Source: JADKBO01 sp965230345
GTDB taxonomy: Bacteria; Bacteroidota; Bacteroidia; Chitinophagales; Saprospiraceae
Direction of reading: 5' to 3'
Length of the DNA: 64,000 bases
Assembly (NCBI GenBank): GCA_965230345.1
Contig: CBDDKR010000002.1
Span: 310,001-374,000, forward strand
Part shown: in pieces, positions 17,907 through 26,529 of the stretch
How the letters are laid out: the number at the start of each line of letters is the position of its first letter
Position numbering within the stretch: position 1 is the stretch's first letter
The notes under the pieces: model-generated
What the model saw: only the letters and a program-made list of their open reading frames with translations
What the model was told of the DNA's origin: nothing
Database searches by the model: none
Program-made: the position numbers and the translations under genes

Positions 17907-19595
17907 ATGAGTCAGTATATTCACTATTTTTTAATCCTAACTATTTCATTAATAATCACTAAAAATGGGTTAGGACAAGGTCAAAAATATACTTTACTAG
18001 CACAAAAAATTCAGAACAAATTAGACTCCATTCCTAAGGAATCCAAACAATTCATTGATCTCTACAGAGAATGGGCTACTCAGGAGAAAAACTCTAAAGA
18101 AATAGCTCAATCCTGGCTTTTTGAAGGCGATATGCTTTATCTAACAGGAGAAATAATTCCTTCAACCAATGCATATTTAAAGGCTACGGATATTAATAAG
18201 AAAGACCAAAAATTGGACAGTCTAACAACATATGGATACATCTATGCGGCTTATAACTACAATGAACTCAATCTTTTTGACGAATGTAAAAAGGCATTGA
18301 CTCTTGGACTACCCTATGCTAAATTGCTTAAGGATTCCACGTATCTAGCTGATTACTACTCTAATCTTGGTGGTGCTTTCTTTCATACGGGAGATTTGGG
18401 TAAAGCTGTAACCTATTTTGACAGTTGTTTGATGGTAGAGAAAAGCCTTAGAGACACATTAGGAATGCTCAAAGTCATAAACAACATTGGTAAAATTAAC
18501 CTCAGGAATAATCAATCCTTAAAAGCCATTTCTTACTATGAAGACGCCCTTATGTTAGCGGAACGTATCGATATTTCTAATAATTTGGAGTCCATTATTC
18601 TCACTAATTTAGGATACGCGTATCTAAAGAATGATCAGATCGATAAGGCAAAAAAAGTATTTGCTCAATCCTATAAAATCAATAAAGAAACATCTGATAC
18701 ACTGCAAATGATCAATACTTTACTTTCATTAAGCGAAGTAAGTATGCAAGAAAAGAAATACAAAGAAGGCAATGATCACATCAACAATGCTCTTGGATTA
18801 ATCAACGACAAGATAGCCCCAATTATGGTAGCCAATGTTTTCAATAGCAAAGGGCAGATTCTTACTAAACTAAATCAACTAAATGATGCCAAGCATCACT
18901 TTAACGAAGCTCTTGAGGTAAGTAAAAAACACAGTATCTTACTAAAACAAAAAGTAGCCATTAAAGGACTCATTGAAGTATCCAAGCTTCAAGGAAATTA
19001 TAAAAAAGCGTCCCTCCTTGCTGAAGACTTGATCTTGATTCAAGACCAAATCATTAAAAAGGAAAACTCTAAAGCCATAGAAGAAATCAATGCTCAGTAC
19101 AAATACGAAAAACAAATTATGGAAATTCAATCTTTAGAAGACAAGAATGCCATAAACTCACTAAAAATCAAAAACTTACGCAATCAACGTATTTGGTTGG
19201 CTATACTTTCTGTATTACTTCTATTAATGGCTGGCTTGATTGCCAAAATAATATCCAACAGATATAAACTTAAATTGAAAGAAAAAGAGGCAAAGATCCG
19301 ACAACAGCAAAAGGAAATTGACGATATTCAAGCCATCGTATCGGTACAATTGGCCGATCAAGAACTAAATGCAAATCATCTTCTTTCCCATGACGAAGTG
19401 AACAGCATGTTACAAACCCATCTCACTGTTCGTGAATACGAAATCTTGGTAGAGACATACAATGGACTCTCTAATAAAGAGATTGCTACTAAGTTATTCC
19501 TATCCATAAACACCATAAAGTTCCACCTAAAAAATGTATATCTCAAATTGGACGTTTCAAATCGGATACAAGCCCTTAAAGCCGTAACACGCTAA
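17907..19595 (+). CDS. TPR-LuxR transcriptional regulator with membrane anchor
   Basis: The ATG at 17907 gives a good signal/anchor (MSQYIHYFLILTISLIITKN). The 562-residue product has several TPR units (about 80-360), a coiled coil, one membrane helix (about 428-447), a second coiled coil and a C-terminal LuxR-type HTH (about 505-560; LTVREYEILVETYNGLSNKE...NTIKFHLKNVYLKL). Extracytoplasmic TPRs linked to a cytoplasmic HTH indicate a one-component membrane regulator. It lies 138 bases upstream of the large fibre operon in the same direction, which is the obvious candidate target. Confidence 0.85.
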   Translation: MSQYIHYFLILTISLIITKNGLGQGQKYTLLAQKIQNKLDSIPKESKQFIDLYREWATQEKNSKEIAQSWLFEGDMLYLTGEIIPSTNAYLKATDINKKDQKLDSLTTYGYIYAAYNYNELNLFDECKKALTLGLPYAKLLKDSTYLADYYSNLGGAFFHTGDLGKAVTYFDSCLMVEKSLRDTLGMLKVINNIGKINLRNNQSLKAISYYEDALMLAERIDISNNLESIILTNLGYAYLKNDQIDKAKKVFAQSYKINKETSDTLQMINTLLSLSEVSMQEKKYKEGNDHINNALGLINDKIAPIMVANVFNSKGQILTKLNQLNDAKHHFNEALEVSKKHSILLKQKVAIKGLIEVSKLQGNYKKASLLAEDLILIQDQIIKKENSKAIEEINAQYKYEKQIMEIQSLEDKNAINSLKIKNLRNQRIWLAILSVLLLLMAGLIAKIISNRYKLKLKEKEAKIRQQQKEIDDIQAIVSVQLADQELNANHLLSHDEVNSMLQTHLTVREYEILVETYNGLSNKEIATKLFLSINTIKFHLKNVYLKLDVSNRIQALKAVTR

Positions 19596-19648
19596 ACAAC
19601 AACACATTACACGACCCCACCCTTTCGGGTAGTTTAAGTTATTGATCC

Positions 19649-19676
19649 GTATTCTACTCCTCAGGGTATAGAATAC
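19649..19676 (+). terminator. Hairpin between the LuxR-type gene and fibre operon
   Basis: GTATTCTA and TAGAATAC form an 8-bp stem, followed by ATTTTCTT. A smaller ACCC/GGGT stem lies just upstream (19617-19630). The position fits a terminator or an attenuator in front of the fibre operon. Confidence 0.4.
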
Positions 19677-19733
19677 ATTTTCTTCATGCTTGATATTTGT
19701 CGGACAAATTCTGATAAAAATCAATGCAGTATT

Positions 19734-21809
19734 ATGGCTTCATTTATTAAAATTTCTCAAACCAATTCTGGAATTTCTAAAGTATGTTGGATCATTATCA
19801 CATGCTTTATTTCAATTTCATTAACTACCTCATCCAATGGTCAAATAGGCATTGGAATTCTTAACCCTGATTCTTCTGCAGTACTACACCTTCATTCAAA
19901 CGAAAAAGGATTACTCATTCCAAGAATGACCGAATTGCAAAAACAAGCCATTATAAATCCTGCTACCAGTCTTATGATATATCAAACGGATGGCATAACT
20001 GGCTTCTATTTCTACAACGGTAGTCAGTGGGAAAGCATCATTGACCCTAGCTATGTCAACAACAAAATAGATGACTTAACCGATGGCAGATCAGACAACG
20101 ATGGAACCAACGATGGTTCATCTGTTTTCTTAGGAATCGGTGCTGGATCAAATGATGACAGTCAAAACCGACGTAATGTAGGAGTTGGATTTCAAGCAAT
20201 GAATTCCAACATTTCTGGGAGCGGAAATACTGCTATCGGATACCGAAGCATGAAATCCAATAATTCTGGGCATTCCAATTCTGCTTTAGGAACAGAGACT
20301 CTATTTGCTAATATTACTGGATACAATAATAATGCTATTGGGTATCGAAGTTTATATTCCAACCTCAGCGGAAACAGCAACAATGCACTCGGAAGTGAAG
20401 CACTCTATTCTAATATCAATGGAAATAACAATCTAGCAATTGGGACAAAATCACTTTATTCCAACATTAATGGTAGTAACAATGTGGCTATAGGAAAGGA
20501 AGCACTACATGATAACCAATCTGGTCATAACAACCTTGCAGTAGGTTTTCATACCCTAAAAGAAAACACCACTGGAATCAGTAATGTTGCTATTGGATTT
20601 AAGGCCTTAACGAACAATTTCATAGGAGATGAAAATGTAGCCATTGGAAAAGAAGCTTTGACCAGCAATACCTCTGGGGATTATAACATTGGAATAGGAA
20701 CCGAAAGTCTAGTTGATAATACAACAGGCAAATACAATGTAGCAATAGGAAGCCAATCGCTTGCTCAAAATATTGGCGGTGATTCCAATACGGCCATCGG
20801 GTCTACATCATTGTATAGCAACACCACTGGAGACCTAAACTTAGGTGTAGGACAAAATGCGCTCTATAGAAACACCATTGGTAATCGTAATGTTGCAGTC
20901 GGAACCAATGCACTTAGAGAAAATACCACAGGGTCAAACAACATAGCAGTTGGTGATCGATCTCTATATTTTTCCCTTCAAGGATCACATAATGTGGCTC
21001 TAGGAGCAAATGCAATGTTTCGAAATGACAATGGTAGTGCTAATGTGGCTATCGGCGCTTTTTCATTATTTGTAAACACGACCGGTCACGAAAATGTTGC
21101 AGTTGGAATTTCTTCACTAGTAGCCAATACTACGGGTTCAAATAATTGTTCCATTGGGTCTTCTGCACTCAAAAGCAACACTTCAGGAGATCATAATATT
21201 GCTATAGGATACAATGCTCTTTCATCTAACGGTATTGGAAATAATAATATCGCAATAGGACAAAATGCTTTTCCATCCGGAACGGATTTTGAAAATTCCG
21301 TTGCCCTAGGATATAATACATCAATAAGTGGGTCCAACCAAATCCATCTTGGGAATGCATCAGTAGTTCAAATAAGTGGACAAGTTCCATTTACAACCTA
21401 TTCTGACCAAAGAATTAAAGAAGATATCAAAGAAGACATCAAAGGAATTGCTTTTATCGAAAAACTGAGACCTGTTTCCTATCGCTTTGACGTAGACAAG
21501 CAAAACGAAATACTTGGGATCCAAGACAGCCTCAATCACAGGACAAAATACGAGATTGAATTGCTGCGATTTAATGGGTTTATAGCTCAAGAAGTAGAAG
21601 AAGCAGCTCAACAAGCTGGATATGATTTTAGTGGAATAAAAAAACCTAAAAACAGTAATGATCTTTACGGTCTATCTTATGCTGAGTTTGTTGTCCCTCT
21701 TGTTAAGGCAGTACAAGAACAACAAGCATTACTACAAGATTATGAGCTTCAATTGACTGATATTCTTTCAGAAATCAAGGCTATCCAACAAACCCTTAAT
21801 CAAGAATAA
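19734..21809 (+). CDS. Surface-fibre protein: YadA-like beta-roll repeats and S74 chaperone
   Basis: The ATG at 19734 is preferred; it lies 37 bases after a near-consensus promoter (GATATTTG), and the longer frame from 19686 would include it. The 691-residue product has a hydrophobic export segment, a fibre head (QIGIGILNP...KGLLIPRM...GFYFYNGSQWE), about 22 perfect-length 17-residue repeats of the pattern NvAIG..aL..NttG.. (20175-21296) that form a YadA-like beta-roll shaft, and a C-terminal S74 intramolecular chaperone (from TYSDQRIKED at about 21396; includes NGFIAQEVEEAAQQAG and YAEFVVPLVKAVQEQQ) ending in a coiled coil. In S74 proteins the Ser and the Lys five residues later (SDQRIK) cut the chaperone off after trimer folding. 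No T9SS sorting sequence is visible. Confidence 0.85.
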   Translation: MASFIKISQTNSGISKVCWIIITCFISISLTTSSNGQIGIGILNPDSSAVLHLHSNEKGLLIPRMTELQKQAIINPATSLMIYQTDGITGFYFYNGSQWESIIDPSYVNNKIDDLTDGRSDNDGTNDGSSVFLGIGAGSNDDSQNRRNVGVGFQAMNSNISGSGNTAIGYRSMKSNNSGHSNSALGTETLFANITGYNNNAIGYRSLYSNLSGNSNNALGSEALYSNINGNNNLAIGTKSLYSNINGSNNVAIGKEALHDNQSGHNNLAVGFHTLKENTTGISNVAIGFKALTNNFIGDENVAIGKEALTSNTSGDYNIGIGTESLVDNTTGKYNVAIGSQSLAQNIGGDSNTAIGSTSLYSNTTGDLNLGVGQNALYRNTIGNRNVAVGTNALRENTTGSNNIAVGDRSLYFSLQGSHNVALGANAMFRNDNGSANVAIGAFSLFVNTTGHENVAVGISSLVANTTGSNNCSIGSSALKSNTSGDHNIAIGYNALSSNGIGNNNIAIGQNAFPSGTDFENSVALGYNTSISGSNQIHLGNASVVQISGQVPFTTYSDQRIKEDIKEDIKGIAFIEKLRPVSYRFDVDKQNEILGIQDSLNHRTKYEIELLRFNGFIAQEVEEAAQQAGYDFSGIKKPKNSNDLYGLSYAEFVVPLVKAVQEQQALLQDYELQLTDILSEIKAIQQTLNQE
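20175..21296 (+). repeat. 22 in-frame 51-bp (17-residue) beta-roll repeats
   Basis: Repeats of 51 bases run without a length change from 20175 to 21296, coding for N-[VIL]-[AG]-[IVL]-G-x4-L-x2-N-x2-G-x2. They are conserved as protein rather than DNA, which indicates an old, selected repeat and not a recent slippage product. Confidence 0.85.
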
Positions 21810-21812
21810 CGC

Positions 21813-23819
21813 ATGAAAACTAAATTCATTCTAAGTCTATTGGGTATAATTCTATGTATAAGCTCCTATGCACAATATGGGATAAATACCACGTCACCAC
21901 ATCCATCTTCCATCCTCGAAATCCATTCGGACAGCACCGGAATATTGATACCTCAACTTACGAAGTTGCAAAAAGATCATATATCTCCTTTAACAGAGGG
22001 GCTCCTAATCTTCCAAGTGGATGAGAATGAAGGATTCTATTATTATTCGAATTCCAATTGGAAAAAATTAAACATTAAACCTAGCCTGGACAATTTAACA
22101 GATTGCAAATCCGATCCCGATGATGGATCATCAATTTTTATTGGTATAAATAATGGGCAAAATGACAATGGATACAGTAATGCTAACACTGTTGTTGGTG
22201 CTCTTTCATTTGCAGACAATCAGTCAGGAAAATATAATACAGGATGTGGATACAGCACTCTAATCAGCAATACCGAAGGAAACAATAATACCAGCTTAGG
22301 TATATATACATTAACCAACATTCAATCTGGTCATAACAATATTGCAGTAGGATATCAATCAGGAATAAATGCCCTAAATGACGACAATATTAGTTTTGGT
22401 CGACAAGCATTATTCAATTCACCTGGTTCTTTTAACATTGCCGTGGGTCATCAATGTTTACAAAATAACTCTTCTGGTTATGGTAACATTGCATTCGGTT
22501 GGAGGTGTCTAGAAGATCATACAACTGGTGATTACAATATTGCCTTTGGTAAGGATGCTCTTAGAAATAACCTAAACAACAATTTTAATATTGCACTTGG
22601 AGGAAGTATGAAAAACTATAATGGTCAATTTCAAATCTCCATCGGGTATAATGTCCTAAATGAAAACACTTCAGGTTATAAAAACATTGGAATTGGCAAT
22701 TCTTCTTTGACCATTAATGAAACAGGTCAAAGTAATATTGGTATAGGAACATTTGCTTTGAATCAAAACTTGGCAGGTGTTCGAAACATCGCTATCGGAC
22801 GATATGCTCTTTCCAACAACATCAATCACGACAACATCGGAATTGGTCATAGATCTCTTGAAAAGAATGAAGGATCCGGAAATATAGGCCTTGGAGCCAA
22901 CACTATATATGAAAATACATGCACCAGCGTCAACAACATTGGAATTGGAGTAGAGACCATCAACAAACTTTCCTCAGGTGAACAAAACCTTGCTATAGGC
23001 TATCGCTCTCTTTTCAATAATCAATCAGGAAATGATAACATTGGTATAGGAATCTACGCATTAGAGGAAACCACAAGCGGCTCTAATAATGTAGTAATTG
23101 GCACTTCTGCAAGAGAAAACTTATCTGGTCATAAAAACACCATTTTAGGTCAAAACAATGTGCAGTTTTACACCGCTCAATCAAGCAATACTATAATTGG
23201 GACCAACAACATCAGCAATGCAAATCCACATCTTGGATCAACACTTACCATATTAGGAAACAATATTGCTCTGGCCATAAATAACGTTCAGAATATTCTC
23301 GCAATTGGCAACAACGTCAATGCTTTTCAAGAAAACAAGATCTATTTAGGCAATTCTAGTATAACCGATATAAGCGGCCAAGTCCCATTCACTACCTACT
23401 CCGATATGAGGATAAAAGCCGATGTTCAAGAAGATATTTTCGGTCTCGAATTTATTGAATCACTTCGCCCAGTGTCTTATTCTATTAATACCGAGAAACA
23501 AAACCTTATGTTCCAAAATTCAGGTATTAAATCTTCTTCCGATATAAGTACACCTGAGGTTAGAAATGGATTTTTAGCACAAGAAGTTGAAAATGCAATG
23601 CATGAACTAGGTTATTCTTTCAGTGGATTAAAATCTCCTTCTTCCGATGATGAATTGTATCAAATCTCCTACGCTGAATTTGTCGTGCCTTTGGTAAAAG
23701 CGGTTCAAGAACAGCAAAAAGAACTTAAAGATTTTCAACATAAAATCTGCGAAGCGCAAACCTTACTTGTCACACTAAAAAATCTAATCAAGGACAACAC
23801 ATCAACCTCCCATGAATAG
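21813..23819 (+). CDS. Surface-fibre protein, second YadA-like/S74 copy
   Basis: The 668-residue product has a signal peptide (MKTKFILSLLGIILCISSYAQ), the same head motif (YGINTTSP...GILIPQLTKLQK...GFYYYSNSNWKKL), a long beta-roll of mostly 17-residue units (NiaiG..sl..n.sG..) with several irregular lengths, and a C-terminal S74 chaperone starting at TYSDMRIKAD (Ser codon at 23400, Lys codon at 23415). It starts three bases after the previous stop, so it belongs to the same operon and is an old paralogue of the upstream gene. The two may form hetero- or separate homotrimers. Confidence 0.85.
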   Translation: MKTKFILSLLGIILCISSYAQYGINTTSPHPSSILEIHSDSTGILIPQLTKLQKDHISPLTEGLLIFQVDENEGFYYYSNSNWKKLNIKPSLDNLTDCKSDPDDGSSIFIGINNGQNDNGYSNANTVVGALSFADNQSGKYNTGCGYSTLISNTEGNNNTSLGIYTLTNIQSGHNNIAVGYQSGINALNDDNISFGRQALFNSPGSFNIAVGHQCLQNNSSGYGNIAFGWRCLEDHTTGDYNIAFGKDALRNNLNNNFNIALGGSMKNYNGQFQISIGYNVLNENTSGYKNIGIGNSSLTINETGQSNIGIGTFALNQNLAGVRNIAIGRYALSNNINHDNIGIGHRSLEKNEGSGNIGLGANTIYENTCTSVNNIGIGVETINKLSSGEQNLAIGYRSLFNNQSGNDNIGIGIYALEETTSGSNNVVIGTSARENLSGHKNTILGQNNVQFYTAQSSNTIIGTNNISNANPHLGSTLTILGNNIALAINNVQNILAIGNNVNAFQENKIYLGNSSITDISGQVPFTTYSDMRIKADVQEDIFGLEFIESLRPVSYSINTEKQNLMFQNSGIKSSSDISTPEVRNGFLAQEVENAMHELGYSFSGLKSPSSDDELYQISYAEFVVPLVKAVQEQQKELKDFQHKICEAQTLLVTLKNLIKDNTSTSHE

Positions 23820-23859
23820 AGTAAAACATACTCTTTCAATCAAACTTATTCTAAAAAAT

Positions 23860-24324
23860 ATGAAAATACACGTCACGATAATTATCCTTTTGCTTAATAC
23901 CGGTTTACTGGCTCAAGCCAGCTTGATCACTCACGGTATAGTTACCGCTGGAGGATCAAAAAATGAACTAATACACCTAGATTATTCCTTAGGACAAACT
24001 GTTATAGCGCCCATAATTGAAGAAGATATCAAGGGCAACATTGGTATCCTACAGATCATTCCATTGACCAACGTTGCAGTAGAAGATCACGATTCGTTGG
24101 CAAAGGTTTACCCCAATCCAACCAATCACGAATTATACATTGATCTTCCTATGGAACAAAATGCTCATTATAAATTATTTGACATGAATGGGAAACTGGT
24201 GTATAACACAATTAATCATTCATATCACACCTCACTACCTATGGAAAACTTACGCCCTGGACTCTACATTTTAAAAATACTTATAGATCGAAACCAATTT
24301 ACATTCCAAATCAATAAAATTTAA
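23860..24324 (+). CDS. Small T9SS cargo protein
   Basis: The ATG at 23860 gives a clean signal peptide (MKIHVTIIILLLNTGLLAQA); a longer frame from 23812 overlaps the upstream gene. The 154-residue product has a short N-terminal module (GG.KNELIHLDYSLGQTVIAPI) seen in many Bacteroidota surface proteins and a T9SS type A sorting sequence (about 85-154; VYPNPTNHELYID...YKLFDMNGKLV...LRPGLYILKI). It is the only protein of this operon with a T9SS signal. It may attach the fibre complex to the outer membrane; this is inference. Confidence 0.8.
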   Translation: MKIHVTIIILLLNTGLLAQASLITHGIVTAGGSKNELIHLDYSLGQTVIAPIIEEDIKGNIGILQIIPLTNVAVEDHDSLAKVYPNPTNHELYIDLPMEQNAHYKLFDMNGKLVYNTINHSYHTSLPMENLRPGLYILKILIDRNQFTFQINKI

Positions 24325-24342
24325 ACTAACAGTTTTTGAATC

Positions 24343-26526
24343 ATGAAAGCAATTCTTAAATACATCTTGGCTATTATCCTAATAGTGGGTTCACATATTT
24401 CCCATGGACAATCTTATTTTAACTATCAAGGTGTAGTCCTCAATGATAGTGGAGAACCACTTGCTGATGAAAATATTACGGTCACCATATTCATTAACGA
24501 TCCACAATTCATATTTACTTCAGACACCAAGACTTCTAATTTGGGTGCATTTACCATTGCCATTCCTATGGACAATATTGATTTTAGTAATGACATTGAT
24601 TATGTTCTAAAAGCAAGCATTTCCACATCAATAGGAACAATTACCACAGAGAATAAACTTAGTAGTGTTCCATTTGCTAAAGTAGCCGAACAGGCTAAAA
24701 GTCTTATTGGTATCTCTACTATCGATGAAAGTCCAACCAATGAAATCCAAACCTTAAGTATTAATGGAAATTTATTATCAATTTCGAACGGGAACTCTAT
24801 AAATCTCCCTACTTCAGGCGGAAATGGCGATAGTGATAACGATCCAAACAATGAGGTCCAACAATTAGAAATCGCCCAAAATGAAGACGAAATCACCTTG
24901 GGATTATCGCTCACTGGAGAGACGATTTCCTTTAATATTAAAGACGGAGATGCGGATGATCAAAACGAAATTCAAACCTTAAGTATCCAAGGAAACAGCC
25001 TGGTCCTTAGTGGAGCTACAGGTAACTCTTCAATGGTAAGTCTTACTAACCTTGGAGATGGTATCAATGATGACGATTCCGATCCCAATAATGAAATCCA
25101 AGTACTATCGAAGTCAGGCAACATCGTTACTCTTTCCAACAATGGCGGCTCCTTTACTGATGAAGTTAATGACAACGATTCTGATCCCAAGAATGAAATC
25201 CAAGCACTATCGAAGTCGGGCAACGTCGTGACTCTTTCCAATAATGGCGGCTCCTTTACTGATGAAGTTAATGACGACGATTCTGATCCCAATAATGAAA
25301 TCCAAGTACTATCGAAGTCAGGTAACATCGTGACTCTTTCCAATAATGGCGGCTCCTTTACTGATGAAGTCAATGATGACGATTCCGATCCCAATAATGA
25401 AATTCAAGTATTATCGAAGTCGGGCAACGTCGTGACTCTTTCCAATAATGGCGGCTCCTTTACCGATGAATTCAAAGACGATGACTCCGATCCCAATAAT
25501 GAAATTCAAAACCTATCCATTACAGGCAATTCATTAACCATTAGTAATGGAAATACGGTACAAATTCCCAATCAGGATGCAGATTCCGACCCAACAAATG
25601 AATTTCAAATTTTGACTCTTACAGGACCATCTTTAAAAATTTCTTCAGGAAATGAAATCATTCTTCCCGACTCAGATGATCAAAATGAGCTGCAATCTCT
25701 ATCCTTATCAGGAACAAAACTAAGTTTATCTCAAGATGCGAATGAAGTTGATTTGGGTCCTATTATTCCTTCACCAAAATGGCTTTACACAGGTCCAACT
25801 AGCCCACACATTACTTACATTGGAGGTAATGTAGGTATTGGGACTACATCGCCAAACTACGAATTAGACGTTCATGGATTGGTAAACATTACGAATGCAT
25901 TGGTAGTAAATGACATTAGTGCTTCAGGTGAAGTATTTCTTAATGATGGGTTACGGGTTAATGGACCTGGTAAAAAGCTCACCTTGGGTCCTGGTGTAAA
26001 TCTGTCGTCAACCGATGGGTGGATTCGATCAGATCTAGACATTGTGCCTTCTACTTTAGGTTTAGATTGTGGAGCAAACAATGCATTTAAGCATTGGACC
26101 AATGTGATATCAGAAAATTTCATTACATGGTCAGATAGAAGGTTAAAAAAGAATATAAAAGTCCTACCAAGTATTTTGGATGACGTTTTAAACATTCAAA
26201 CTTATCAATATCAATACAAAGAGTCCTTCTCTCGTGATTCGGATAATGTGCACATTGGATTCATGGCACAAGATATTCAAAGGATCTTTCCAGATCTAGT
26301 AATGACTAAGGAAAAAAAGTACGACCCAAACTCAGGAAAATGGACCATGCAGGATGCGGATCATATGGCTGTAAACTATGTAGAAATGATTCCTCTCACA
26401 GTCAAGGCAATTCAAGAACAACAAGAAATTATACAAAAACAAGAAGAGGACATAAATCATCTAAAAGAAGAAATTTCTCAACTTAAACAATTAGTAAATC
26501 AACTAACAACAACCATAAAAAAATAA
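24343..26526 (+). CDS. Surface-fibre protein with acidic tandem repeats and S74 chaperone
   Basis: The 727-residue product has a signal peptide (1-22, ...HISHGQ), an SYFNYQGVVLNDSGEPL head with a beta-sandwich (about 23-115), a repeated NEiQ.LSi.GN.L.iSnG shaft (about 125-470), and a GNVGIGTTSPNYELDVHG fibre motif before a C-terminal S74 chaperone (WSDRRLKKN; Ser codon 26131, Lys codon 26146) and a coiled coil. Within the shaft, four 102-bp near-identical units (25081-25488) carry acidic DDDSDPNNE loops that could bind calcium. It follows the T9SS cargo gene by 18 bases and is four bases ahead of the last operon gene. Confidence 0.85.
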   Translation: MKAILKYILAIILIVGSHISHGQSYFNYQGVVLNDSGEPLADENITVTIFINDPQFIFTSDTKTSNLGAFTIAIPMDNIDFSNDIDYVLKASISTSIGTITTENKLSSVPFAKVAEQAKSLIGISTIDESPTNEIQTLSINGNLLSISNGNSINLPTSGGNGDSDNDPNNEVQQLEIAQNEDEITLGLSLTGETISFNIKDGDADDQNEIQTLSIQGNSLVLSGATGNSSMVSLTNLGDGINDDDSDPNNEIQVLSKSGNIVTLSNNGGSFTDEVNDNDSDPKNEIQALSKSGNVVTLSNNGGSFTDEVNDDDSDPNNEIQVLSKSGNIVTLSNNGGSFTDEVNDDDSDPNNEIQVLSKSGNVVTLSNNGGSFTDEFKDDDSDPNNEIQNLSITGNSLTISNGNTVQIPNQDADSDPTNEFQILTLTGPSLKISSGNEIILPDSDDQNELQSLSLSGTKLSLSQDANEVDLGPIIPSPKWLYTGPTSPHITYIGGNVGIGTTSPNYELDVHGLVNITNALVVNDISASGEVFLNDGLRVNGPGKKLTLGPGVNLSSTDGWIRSDLDIVPSTLGLDCGANNAFKHWTNVISENFITWSDRRLKKNIKVLPSILDDVLNIQTYQYQYKESFSRDSDNVHIGFMAQDIQRIFPDLVMTKEKKYDPNSGKWTMQDADHMAVNYVEMIPLTVKAIQEQQEIIQKQEEDINHLKEEISQLKQLVNQLTTTIKK
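25081..25488 (+). repeat. Four 102-bp tandem repeats inside the fibre gene
   Basis: Units begin at 25081, 25183, 25285 and 25387, each exactly 102 bases (34 residues) and nearly identical at DNA level; a fifth, diverged unit starts at 25489. The high DNA identity implies recent duplication and a tract able to gain or lose units in frame. Confidence 0.9.
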
Positions 26527-26529
26527 CTT

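Noticed and set aside
20175..21296. Short-period repeats resembling a CRISPR array
   Set aside because: The 51-base period is conserved as protein only and codes for a YadA-like beta-roll.
24972..25394. Minus-strand repetitive frame of 140 codons
   Set aside because: It is a mirror of the 102-bp repeats in the fibre gene.
25081..25590. Regular direct repeats that could suggest a CRISPR array or VNTR outside genes
   Set aside because: Repeats are 102 bases with no unique spacers and are in frame within a secreted fibre gene.
19734..26526. S74 domains as evidence of a prophage
   Set aside because: No capsid, portal, terminase, integrase or lysis genes are present; proteins have signal peptides and Bacteroidota heads.
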